Shown here: one piece after another, positions 23,809 through 33,655 of the stretch
How positions within the stretch are numbered: position 1 is the first letter of the stretch
How the letters are laid out: each line of letters begins with the position of its first letter
DNA from: Gossypium raimondii
Taxonomy: Eukaryota; Streptophyta; Magnoliopsida; Malvales; Malvaceae
Reading direction: 5' to 3'
Length of the DNA stretch: 64,000 nt
NCBI RefSeq assembly: GCF_025698545.1
Contig: NC_068565.1
Location: 8,618,001-8,682,000 of the forward strand
Translations under genes and position numbers: made by a program
Notes under the pieces: generated by a model
Seen by the model: only the letters and a program-made list of their open reading frames with translations
What the model was told of the DNA's origin: nothing
Databases searched by the model: none

Positions 23809-26160
23809 TTGGTGATTCAAGAAGATGACGAGGTTGATTTTGAGTTTGATAACGAAGATGAGATGCCTCCTTTGGAAGATGCTGATGATGTGCATACTCA
23901 TGATGAGTATGAAGAATACTTGGAGTATGGTGAGAAAGCACTTGTTGCTCGAAGGGCTTTGAATGTCCAGTTTAAAGAGGAAGGGCGCGAACAAAGAGAT
24001 AACATTTTCCACACGAGATGTTTGATTAGTGGACAACCTAGTTCATTGATCATCGATAGTGGAAGTTGCACCAATGTGGTAAGTTCTTCCCTTGTTGAGA
24101 AACTTGGCCTACTTTATGTGAAGCATCCAAGGCCATACCGCTTGCAATGGCTGAATGATAGTGGGGAGGTAAAAGTATCTAAACAATGCTTAGTTTCATT
24201 TTCCATTGGTAGATACTCTGATAAAGTTTTGTGTGATGTTGTTCCAATGCAAGCTGGGCACATATTACTTAGACGGCCATGGCAGTTTGATCGACGAGTA
24301 AATTATGATGGTTTCCTTAACCAATATACCTTTGTGTTCCTTGGAAAGAAGTTTACTTTGGCTCCACTTCCTCCTCAAAAAGTCTACAATGATCAACTCA
24401 AACTTGCTAGTGAGATGGGTAAGGGAAGTGAGGTAAAATCATTGAAAAAGGCTGAGAGTAAAGAGGCCCTTAGTGTTAAAAGCCAACTTAAAGGCCCAAC
24501 ATTGGTGAGTGATTACACACACAAGTCACGAGATGAGAAAGTGAGTTTATTCGCTAGGTTTCGAGATATCAAATTTGCTCTTTGTACAAAATAAACATTT
24601 GTAATTATTAGGTTTAGGGAAAACTTTGTTTTGACTAACCCTAATACACATTTGCCTAGTTGTTTTGTTGATCTTTTGCAAGATTTTGAGGATGTATTTC
24701 CTTCTGAAATGCCTAAGGGATTACCTCCTTTACGAGGGATTGAACATCAAATTGACTTTGCGCCTGGTTCGAGTATTCCGAATAGACCAGTCTATCGAAG
24801 CAATCCTGAAGAAACTAAGGAGTTACAAAGGCAAGTTGAAGATCACTTAGAGAAATGGTTGATTCGTGAGAGTCTAAGCCCTTGTGCGGTCCCTGTACTT
24901 CTCGTCCCAAAAAAAGATGGTTCTTGGAGAATGTGTGTTGATTGTCGTGCTGTCAACAAGATTACGGTAAAGTATCGATATCCAATTCCTCGATTAGATG
25001 ATATGTTGGATGAGCTTAATGGTGCATGCATTTTCTCTAAAATTGACTTAAAAAGTGGTTACCGTCAAATAAGAATGAAACAATGTGATGAATGGAAAAC
25101 TGCTTTTAAAACTAAGTATGGCCTGTATGAGTGGTTAGTCATGCCATTTGGCTTAACTAATGCTCCTAGCACATTCATGAGATTAATGAACCACATACTT
25201 AGACCTTTTTTAGGAAAATTTGTCGTTGTGTATTTTGATGACATACTGATTTATAGCAAAACTTTGAATGATCATGTTGGGCATGTTAAATTAGTATTAG
25301 ATGTGTTAAGGCATGAACGACTCTTTGCTAATCTTGAAAAATGCACCTTTTGTATGGATAAGCTTGTTTTTTTGGGTTTTGTGATAAGTTCTACAGGAAT
25401 CCATTTGGATGAGGAGAAGGTAAAGGCAATTAAAGAATGGCCTATCCCTAAAATTGTTTCTAAGGTAAGGTATTTCCTTGGGTTAGCCGGTTTCTACCGC
25501 AGGTTTGTTCGTAACTTTTCCACAATTGCTTAGCCTTTGACTGCACTTATTAAAAAGGATGTATCTTTTCATTGGACAGATAAGCAAGAATTAGCATTTA
25601 ATGAACTTAAAGATAAATTGTGTAATGCTCCTATTCTTGTTTTACCTAATTTTGAAAAGACCTTTGAGATTGAATGTGATGCTTCTGGTGTAGGTATAGG
25701 TGTCGTCCTCATGCAAGATAGTAAACCACTAGCCTACTTTAGTGAGAAACTTGGTGGAGCACATTTGAACTATTCGACCTATGATAAAGAGTTGTATGTC
25801 TTGGTAAGGGCATTAGAAGTTTGGCAACATTACCTTTTACTAAAGGAGTTTGTGATTCACACTGACCATGAATCACTTAAGCACTTAAAGGGACAAGGTA
25901 AGTTGAACAAGCGACATGCGAGGTGGGTTGAATTCATTGAATCTTTTCCTTATGTTATAAGGTATAAGAAAGGTAAAGATAATATTGTGACTGATGCTCT
26001 ATCACGGAGGTACACTTTACTTAGTACTTTGCATACTAAGTTATTAGGTTTTGAGTATCTCAAAAATTTATATGCCACTGATTTTGATTTTGCAAGCATT
26101 TATGACGCATGTGAACATGGTGCATTTCACAAATTTTATAAGCATGATGGCTATCTTTTT
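23809..26160 (+). pseudogene. Gypsy pol: protease, reverse transcriptase and RNase H with stops
   Basis: The frame is continuous apart from single stops. The protease motif LIIDSGSCTNVV lies near 24045-24080. A TAA at 24592 ends this segment. Reverse transcriptase follows from about 24631, with [19 protein letters not shown] and the catalytic YFDD box intact at 25231-25242. A TAG at 25531 separates RNase H, which carries [24 protein letters not shown] and TDALSRR (the usual catalytic Asp/Glu context). The domains themselves look conserved, so decay is recent and by point mutation. No active polyprotein is expected. Confidence 0.92.
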
Positions 26161-27260
26161 CGAAATAATAGACTATGCTTACCAAAGTGTTCAATGCGAG
26201 AATTGTTGTTCGAGAGGCTCATAGTGGTGGTCTTATGGGTCATTTTGGAGTCACTAAGACTTATGATGTTTTACGTGAGCATTTTTATTGGCCTAACATA
26301 CGAAAACTTGTTTAGAAAATTTTCTCTACTTGCATTACTTGTAAACAAGCTAAATCCACTGTGATGTCTCATGGTCTATATACTCCTCTTCCTGTTCCTA
26401 GTTCACCTTGGACTGACATTTCAATGGATTTTGTAATAGGTTTACCAAGGACAAAGCGTGGACGAGATAACATATTTGTGGTTGTGGATCTATTTTCTAA
26501 AATGGCTCATTTCATTCCATGCCATAAGACTGATGATGCAACCCATGTTGCCGATCTATTTTTCCGTGAAGTTGTGAGATTACATGGAATCCCAAGGACT
26601 ATCGTTTCCGATAGAGATCCAAAATTTCTTAGTCACTTTTGGAAGGTGTTATGGGGTAAGTTAGGTACTAAACTACTTTACTCTACTACATGCCACCCTC
26701 AAACTGATGGTCAAACCGAGGTGGTAAATCGAGTTTTGGGATCTTTGCTTAGAGCTATAATAGGTAAGAATGTTAAATCTTGGGAAGAATGGATACCCTA
26801 TGTTGAGTTTGCTTATAACCGTTCTGTTCATTCTTCCACAGGTTTTACTCCTTTTGAGATTGTATATGGCTTTAATCCACTTACTGTTTTAGATTTGCTT
26901 CCTTTACCTTTGAATGAGATTGCTAATTTAGATGGTGAAAGGAAAGCTGATTTAGTGAAAGAAATCCATGAGAAGGCTCGTAAATCCATTGAGAAAAAGA
27001 ATGAGTCTAATGCACATCGAGCTAATAAAGGGCGAAAGCAAGTCTTGTTTGAACCTGGAGATTGGGTATGGGTACATATGAGGAATGAATGATTTCCTTC
27101 TAAGAGAAAGAATAAACTTGATGCACGAGGGGATGGACCATTCCAAGTACTCGAGAAAATAAATGACAATGCTTATCGCATTGATCTTCCTGGTGAGTAT
27201 AGTGTTAGTGCTACTTTCAATGTTTCTGATCTTTCTCCTTTTAAATTTGATGTAGGTTAA
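26161..27260 (+). pseudogene. Gypsy integrase, frameshifted and with stops
   Basis: The zinc-binding N-terminus is split by a frameshift near 26200 and a TAG near 26311. The catalytic core runs from 26361 with the three acidic residues in [16 protein letters not shown] and DGQTEVVNR contexts. A TGA at 27090 falls after VWVHMRNE, before the C-terminal barrel, which continues in frame to a TAA at 27258. The following frame enters the 3' LTR. No typical chromodomain was recognised by eye. Confidence 0.88.
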
Positions 27261-27295
27261 GATTCGAGGACGAATCTTCTTGAAGAGGGGGAGAA

Positions 27296-27995
27296 TGATA
27301 CGAGCCAAGGAGGTGACACTCAAGGGGTTATTTTTCCTAGTGGTCCAATCACTCGAAGCAAGGCACGACAATTAAAATCAAAGATGAATGCTTTTGTCCA
27401 AGACTTTGTTACTACAAATTTAAGTCATCATGTTTGTGACGTTGACAAATACGGGAATGCAATTCACTGAACCAATCTTGGAATAGTGAAAGCCCATGAA
27501 TTGGTGGATTAATCTTTTATGTATTTTATTATTATTATTATTTACTTAATTCTCATTGGTTGGGACACATCACTTATGAGTTAAGTAATTTTATTGGTTA
27601 GGTTATTATTTATTTATTTTCTTAGATAATTTTAAAGAGTTTTATTAGGATTCAATTACTCTTGAAAGAGTTTTATTAGGATTCAATTACTCTTGTAATT
27701 TGCCTATAAATAGGCTTGCTTTTTACACATTGGGGGAGGGAATAAAAAAGAGAGTATTTGTTTTCTTCCAAATTTGTATGAGGCAAATTTTTTAAGAGTA
27801 GAGTGATTCTTCTCTTGCTATTTAGTTTGGAGTTTGTTACTTTCGAGGGTATTTCGGAGTTACAAATATTCAAATTTCTTTCCCGTTCATTGGTGTTTCT
27901 AGAGGTTCTTCTTCTAGGGGTTTCGTAGGGAGCCGTTCAATCATTGGCGTTTTTGGTTACAAGTTAACCAAGGGTTCCATAAGGCAAATCTATCC

Positions 27996-28041
<46 letters not shown>

Positions 28042-28116
28042 TAACTAATTTTATTTATTCTCGTTTTATTTCTAATTTGTGTTTCTCTTGTGTCTAGATC
28101 CGGGATTTCCGCATCA
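27296..28116 (+). repeat. 3' LTR of the gypsy element
   Basis: Direct repeat of 21121-21907, longer mainly because of a TTA microsatellite (about 27998-28041). Many substitutions against the partner are G/A or C/T transitions. Confidence 0.88.
27998..28041. repeat. (TTA)n microsatellite in 3' LTR
   Basis: About fourteen TTA units, against about four in the 5' LTR. It expanded after insertion. Confidence 0.9.
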
Positions 28117-28720
28117 CGACCGGTTAACCTACCCGAAATAACATTAACCGAATTAACCAACCTTTCAAAATCTTTAACCGTTAACCGAACTGAAATTTTT
28201 TTAAAAAAATTAACCGAACCGAAATTTTTTCGGTTAATTCGGCTAGTTAACCGAATTAACCGAAAATTATATGTTTTTCTATTTTTGGTTAAAAATTAAC
28301 CGAATTAACCAAATTAACCGAATTACCCGAATTAACCTAATTAACCGAATTGAATCACTACATAATTAAATTATTTTTAGACTTTTAGACTTTAGTTTTA
28401 GTCTTAGTTTTAGAATTTTATTTTTATTTATTAAATTATTTGTAATTTTTATGATTGGATTGGGTTGGGTTGGGTAATTGGGTTGGGTTGAATACTTGGG
28501 TTTAGATTGAACTTAGGTGAATAGTGGGCCTATTTATATATTATAATTTTATTTATTAATTTTTTCGGTTAAACCGAAAAAATTCGGTTAACCGACCGGT
28601 TTCGAACCGAATTAACCGTTAACCGAAAAATCAAAAAATAATTAACCGACCCCCGACGAAAAAAAATTCGGTTAATCGATCGATTAACCGAATTTTTCCT
28701 GTTTTACCCGAATTTTGCAC
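28117..28720. repeat. TTAACCGAA-type repeat tract
   Basis: AATTAACCGAA and its complement TTCGGTTAA recur many times on both arms. The tract could fold into long imperfect stems. It belongs to the hAT-like element. Confidence 0.75.
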
Positions 28721-28727
28721 ACCCCTA

Positions 28728-29221
28728 GCACCTCACCTTGTTCAAGCCTAGAAGAAAAAATGGTTCCTACCAGAGAAAAGAAGAAATGGGAAGTCAAGAT
28801 TGAGCAGGTTGTTGACATCAAGAGATTTGTACAAAACAATGGAGGCAGAGATATTGGCATCGTGGAATCGATCAAAAGAGAAAGAGTTAGGGGAAGAGTA
28901 AAGGAAGGTTGGGAGAAGCGATTGTTTGGAAGAATCCGAAAGCAAAGCCATTGCTGCAAAATTTGAGAAAACAAAAAACGTGTCGAAAATTTGAGAAATC
29001 TAAATACCCCCATCTACCATCTCCACTGTTAGATGTAGATGAAATTTTGGCCACCGGTTCTCCTCTGTGGGGCTTTCTTCTCCTCTATAGACGAAATCAA
29101 AGTTTGAAAGTGGGTTTAAGGAGCTTTGAAGGTAACAGTGATATGCCATTGGTGATGAGTGGAGCTTTGGAAATTTTCTCTTCTTGTTCTTTTCTTCTTT
29201 TTCTCTGCTTCTTTTTTTTTG
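28728..29221. other. Interior of the long-TIR element, possibly captured gene sequence
   Basis: Minus-strand open frame 28751-28951 starts MALLSDSSKQSLLPTFLYSS and has coding-like composition. A plus-strand frame 28715-28966 overlaps it. Neither is recognised. It could be a host gene fragment picked up by the transposon. Confidence 0.3.
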
Positions 29222-29381
29222 TACAGTATTATGTCATGTCACTTTTTTGTTACGTTTGTAATGGAAAATGATTAAAATGACTGTTTTGTTATTTATCGAA
29301 AGTTGAGTAACTGAATTGAAACCTGAGTGACTATTTTGTCAGCTACTCTAAAATTGAGTGACTATTGATATAATTTATCAT
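29222..29381 (-). repeat. Right TIR of the Mutator-like element
   Basis: Reverse complement matches 20623-20804 with substitutions and a small deletion. Confidence 0.55.
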
Positions 29382-29997
29382 AAAATAAAATAAAAAAACA
29401 ACAAAATCTCATTTGTATCCAAATTTTTAATTCAAAAGAAATAGAAACTTTTAACATTTTAAATTAATTGGTTAAACTAGCTGCCAGGTTTTTATACTAT
29501 AGTTAAATAAAATTTAATTTTTATTATAAAACAAATAATTTTAATCTCATACTTTTTGACACAATATGTCTAAAACTATTTATAGTCTCTTTCAACCCAT
29601 AAATAAGAGGATAATGTATATTAACACACTCAAATCGAGATCGTCCTACACAATAATACTTATACCAATCGAATTAAAACTTAATTAAAAACTTAATATT
29701 AATAAATGTTATAATACAGGAATCGTAGTTTGACCAAAATGATTCCATCTCGCTGGTGGATGTTGTAGCTCATAAATAAAAGGTTATTTTATTTAATTGG
29801 GCCGCTAAAAGTCGATTGGGCCATTCCTGAAACAGAAAACGCAGCGTTTTTCTACTTTGAGGGTGGAGGGGAGGAAGACGTCTCTGCAGATTCCGTCGCC
29901 ATTTGGATAATCGTTAATCGACCGCCAACTTAATCAAATAATTCCCAAACAATCCCTAGAATCTGAGATCTTCCAAAACTTGAATGAAGAATTAGAA
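29382..29997. other. Promoter and 5'-UTR region of the ETF alpha gene
   Basis: AT-rich up to about 29780, then more GC-rich with the likely 5' UTR from about 29830. There is no clear TATA box close to the gene. Confidence 0.45.
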
Positions 29998-32900
29998 ATG
30001 GCGAGTCGTTTACTTCTTCAAAATCTGTCAAAACGACATCTACTTCGTTCCACCTTCGCTTCTAGATCCGTAAGTTTCTTCTTCTTCGTCTTCTTTCTTT
30101 ATTTTTAATATTAATTTAAGACATGGAAATTTCCTCTAGTTTATTTTCTTATAATTTTGCTTTTATTGAAAAGGCAAGTACGTTGGTGTTAGCCGAGCAT
30201 GAAGGTGGCTCGATCAAGGCTCAGTCATTGAGCGCGGTGGTGGCTGCCAACTCCCTAAGCCAGGACAATCCCGTTTCCTTGCTATTGGCTGGCTCCGGCT
30301 CTTCCCTTCACCAAGCCGCCGAGAAGGCCGCCACGTGTCACCCTTCTATTTCTCAGGTAAGTCACCCCTGACGTCAATACTCTCTCCTTTTTTACTGTTT
30401 TCATTTTTATTTAGTTATAAATTTTCACTTTTTCTTTTTTCTTTTTAAATTAAACTCCTAATTCTACCTTTTAATCTGCGGGAAATCAAATTAACAGTTA
30501 AATTTAATTTCTAATTGAAGGATGAAAATTATTTGATAAATATATGTATGCTTCCTTTGTAGGTTCTTGTAGCTGATTCAGAGAAGTTTGCATATCCTTT
30601 GGCTGAGCCATGGGCTAAGTTAATCCAATTGGTTCAGCTAAAAGGAGACTACTCTCATGTAATTGCTACTTCAGATTCATTTGGGAAGAACATATTACCT
30701 CGTGCTGCTGCCCTTTTGGATGTTTCTCCTGTTACTGATGTTGTTGACATTAATGGCCCTCGTCAATTTATCAGGTAACTCTTATGTTGTCATGCTATTT
30801 GTTTACTATCACAGAATGCACTGTGGTGGATACCATTTGTATGTGAATTGCTGTTGCTTGTCGCGCAAGTTAAGTTAATTGAGTTGTGTTGGTACACTTG
30901 AGGTTTTAAAACAATGGGCTTTTGTAAGAAATGGCAAGTACATTACGGTTTAGGAGGAATTGTATTTTGCTATGTTACCCAGACTTGGAGGTTAGTGTCA
31001 GACGGGGTATGTTTTTGTTACCCAAATGCTTAATTATCTTTTAGTTCTTCCTTGCAGTTGGAGTATTATACCCCTCATGCCCATTTCAGTTATATTCCAG
31101 ATACAGTTATTAGATACGGATATCAGGAAACTGGACAGGCTTTGCATCAGAAGTATTTTGGGGTTCGCTCCACGTCTACTAGTTGGTTGCTAGTCAAGGG
31201 CCATAGGGTCTTGATTTTGAATTGTGTTGAAGTATGTAGGTTATTTAATACTTGTAGGCAGCAATGTAGCTTCTTGTTAGTTGTGACCAGTTATATCGTT
31301 GGATATTTGGTTCGTGTATGTATTTATGATCAATAAGTAACTTTAAAGCTTAAACTTTGCCGTTACTATGTTTGTGTCATTTAAGAAGCTTATACCTCTT
31401 GTTAAACTGACTTTGCTGTAAGGTGTACTACTTTTTTTGTAACAGGCCGATTTATGCTGGAAATGCTCTTTGTACAGTTCGATACACTGGTGCCAATCCT
31501 TGCATGTTGACAGTTAGATCTACCTCTTTCCCGGTGCCTCCTATCTCTGTTGATTCGAAGTCTGGTGGGGCTTCTATTTCCGAGGTTGATCTCTCAACCT
31601 TAGATGAAGGTCTGTGTAACTTCTACTGATGCACAGATGTTCAAACTTCAAATTGACTTTTCTCTGCCTTGTACGGTATTCTGCCTTACTGCTTCAGAGT
31701 GGAAAGGAACTAAAGACGACTTTTCTGTTCTCCTAGTTTTTGCATCGGAATTATGATGTTGAGAAATTCTATATTAAAATTTTTTTCATTACTAACTCGT
31801 TAGATTTACTTGGATATTGGGTTTGCAACTGGAGTCTATGCCATGTCTTGAAACCATCATTCTTACTCTGATTGCAGATTCTGTTGGTAAATCTAGATTC
31901 ATGAAGCTATCATCCCAGGATACAGGTCGACCTGATTTGGGAAGTGCAAAGATTGTGGTTACAGGTGGAAGAGCTTTGAAAAGTGCTGAGAACTTCAAAA
32001 TGATAGAGAAGCTTGCAGAAAAGCTCGGTGCAGCTGGTAGCTTCCAGAACTCTACTATGTTGAACTTATAATATCTTCATTTTAGTGTTGTCCTTGTCAC
32101 ATCTTTTCTCCAACGAATATATAGTGAACCTTATCTACTAGTCTTTTACATTTTTATGATATTATGCTTATTGGTTCTTCTCTTGTGCTATAGTTGGTGC
32201 TACCCGTGCTGCTGTTGATGCTGGATTTGTTCCCAATGACCTTCAGGTAAGATGCATATGGTTCTTTCCCGCTGACAAGTTACAAGCATGTGATAAGGAA
32301 CTTGTATCATGTCATTTTATATTTTTTGGCTGGTTCTTTGGTTTTGTTTGAATGGTTTCAAATGGAACATTTAAACTACTGTTGTCATTGGTTGCTTTGT
32401 TGAGGTTGGGTTCCTAAGATGTTGTCCTTTTTCTCTTATTTTCCACAAAAAGAACACATGCATGCATGTAGAAGAGGAAACTATTTCATGATTTAAAGGA
32501 TCATTTGTGATACATTCGTTGAATTATAAAATCAAGAGATTACATACCATTGCATCATTCCGTTAGCTTTCTTTGTTCTCCTCAATCCTTGAAGAAATAT
32601 GCATTTGCATTTGGATGAGAATCTAAAAAGAAAAATAGCTCGAAGTAATAAACTAGCATATTGCTGCAATATATTATATATGTTTTTCCTTTCTGATCTG
32701 CTGTGTTTTGACTATTTTGTCAGGTGGGCCAAACTGGGAAAATTGTGGCCCCGGAGTTATACATGGCATTTGGTGTTTCAGGAGCCATTCAACACTTAGC
32801 TGGCATGAAAGACTCTAAGATTATTGTTGCTGTTAACAAAGATTCTGATGCACCCATTTTCCAGGTGATCCTCCTTTCCTATCCAGACATGCATATATGC

Positions 32901-33097
32901 CCTGTTTGAGAGATGTGAATGCATGCTGCATACACAAAAAGGGTGCATATATGACCTTGATTGTTAGATGTCGGACACTGATTGATTCTCGCTGCATTCT
33001 ATATTCTTATACGGTGCAGGTAGCTGATTATGGACTTGTGGGTGATCTTTTCGAAGTGATACCAGAGTTGTTAGAGAAGCTTCCTGAGAAAAAGTAG
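29998..33097 (+). CDS. ETFA: Electron transfer flavoprotein subunit alpha, mitochondrial
   Basis: ETF alpha carries FAD and, with ETF beta, passes electrons from matrix dehydrogenases (in plants mainly branched-chain amino acid and related catabolism) to ETF:ubiquinone oxidoreductase. Exons: 29998-30069, 30174-30356, 30563-30774, 31446-31609, 31878-32036, 32194-32246, 32724-32864, 33020-33097. They join in phase to 1062 nt (353 aa), the expected length. Residues 1-24 are rich in Arg, Leu and Ser without acids, a mitochondrial targeting peptide. [11 protein letters not shown] starts the N-terminal domain. [13 protein letters not shown] and [18 protein letters not shown] begin the FAD domain. 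The ETF alpha signature lies at 293-319 ([13 protein letters not shown] then AVN). All introns appear GT-AG. AATAAA motifs at 33168 and 33500 are poly(A) candidates. The gene looks intact. Confidence 0.97.
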
Positions 33098-33584
33098 ACC
33101 TGTATACTTCCCAAAGTTACAAAAAATTGTTGAATGGTGTTTAAAGTAAAGTTTCAAAATGAATAGCAATAAAAGTAATGAAAATTTACTGTTGAATAGC
33201 TGACATTTCTACCTTGATTTTTAAGTTGCTAGCCTGTGGTTGGGAGCAAAGCAGATGCTTTAACGGGTTCCTTTACATACACACATGGCTCTGCCATTGT
33301 TGTGGTGAAATAGATAACTACATTTATGCTTTAGCTAATTGCAGTAAAACTGAGGTAAACAAAGATAAATTGTGCTCTTTTATCACATTAAAGAATTCTT
33401 CATTTGTCAAAGCACTCAAAATTATACAGAGGACTGATGTTTTCGCTCTATTTGGTTGTTATATATATGTAAAAAAAGGAACAAACAGAACTGCATTCCA
33501 ATAAAGTTGTAAAGTGGTTGGCGGAATAAAAGAAGAGTAAATATTTAGTATTAATATAATATTTGAGAATCAATTAACAGCGAA
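33098..33584 (+). other. 3' UTR and downstream spacer of ETFA
   Basis: Holds AATAAA at 33168-33173 and 33500-33505. I support no other coding sequence before the tRNA gene. Confidence 0.5.
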
Positions 33585-33655
33585 GCGCATCTAGTGTAGT
33601 GGTATCATAGTACCCTCCCACGGTACTGACCGGGGTTCGATTCCCCGGATGCGCA
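33585..33655 (+). tRNA. tRNA-Gly (anticodon CCC)
   Basis: A 71-nt cloverleaf. The acceptor stem GCGCATC pairs with GATGCGC, followed by discriminator A. The D region is AGTGTAGTGGTATCAT. The anticodon stem GTACC/GGTAC encloses loop CTCCCAC with anticodon CCC. The T arm is CCGGGGTTCGATTCCCCGG, containing the B box GGTTCGATTC. No intron is present and the 3' CCA is not encoded, as expected for a nuclear gene. Confidence 0.96.

Larger units (their letters stand above)
21121..28116 (+). mobile_element. Ty3/gypsy retrotransposon, 7.0 kb, TSD CGACC
   Basis: LTR pair 21121-21907 and 27296-28116, with the duplication CGACC at 21116-21120 and 28117-28121. A polypurine tract GAAGAGGGGGAGAA precedes the right LTR. 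The gene order gag, protease, reverse transcriptase, RNase H, integrase is the gypsy order. The C-terminal tail appears to read into the 3' LTR (GPITRSKARQLK), a habit I associate with CRM-type chromoviruses. The element is inactive, with scattered stops and at least one frameshift. Confidence 0.92.
21094..28727. mobile_element. hAT-like element with TTAACCGA-rich ends, hosting a gypsy element
   Basis: Ends TAGGGGTGT (21094) and ACACCCCTA (28727) are inverted. Flanks GCACCTAA (21086-21093) and GCACCTCA (28728-28735) match at 7 of 8, fitting an aged 8-bp duplication. Apart from the inserted gypsy element only about 630 bp remain. These are dominated by GGTTAACCGAATT-type repeats in both orientations (28122-28720), so this is a small non-autonomous element. 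Confidence 0.65.
20623..29381. mobile_element. Long-TIR element, probably Mutator-like
   Basis: Imperfect inverted repeats of about 160-180 bp lie at 20623-20804 and 29222-29381. Shared blocks include GCTGACAAAA, TCACTCAGGTTTCAATT and ACTCAACTTTC, then CATTTTCC and a GTGACRTGA motif. Flanks are A-rich, and AAAATAAAA occurs on both sides, fitting a 9-bp duplication, but the A-richness makes the exact ends uncertain. The own interior (about 20805-21093 and 28728-29221) is under 0.8 kb and lacks a transposase. The bulk is nested insertions. Confidence 0.6.
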
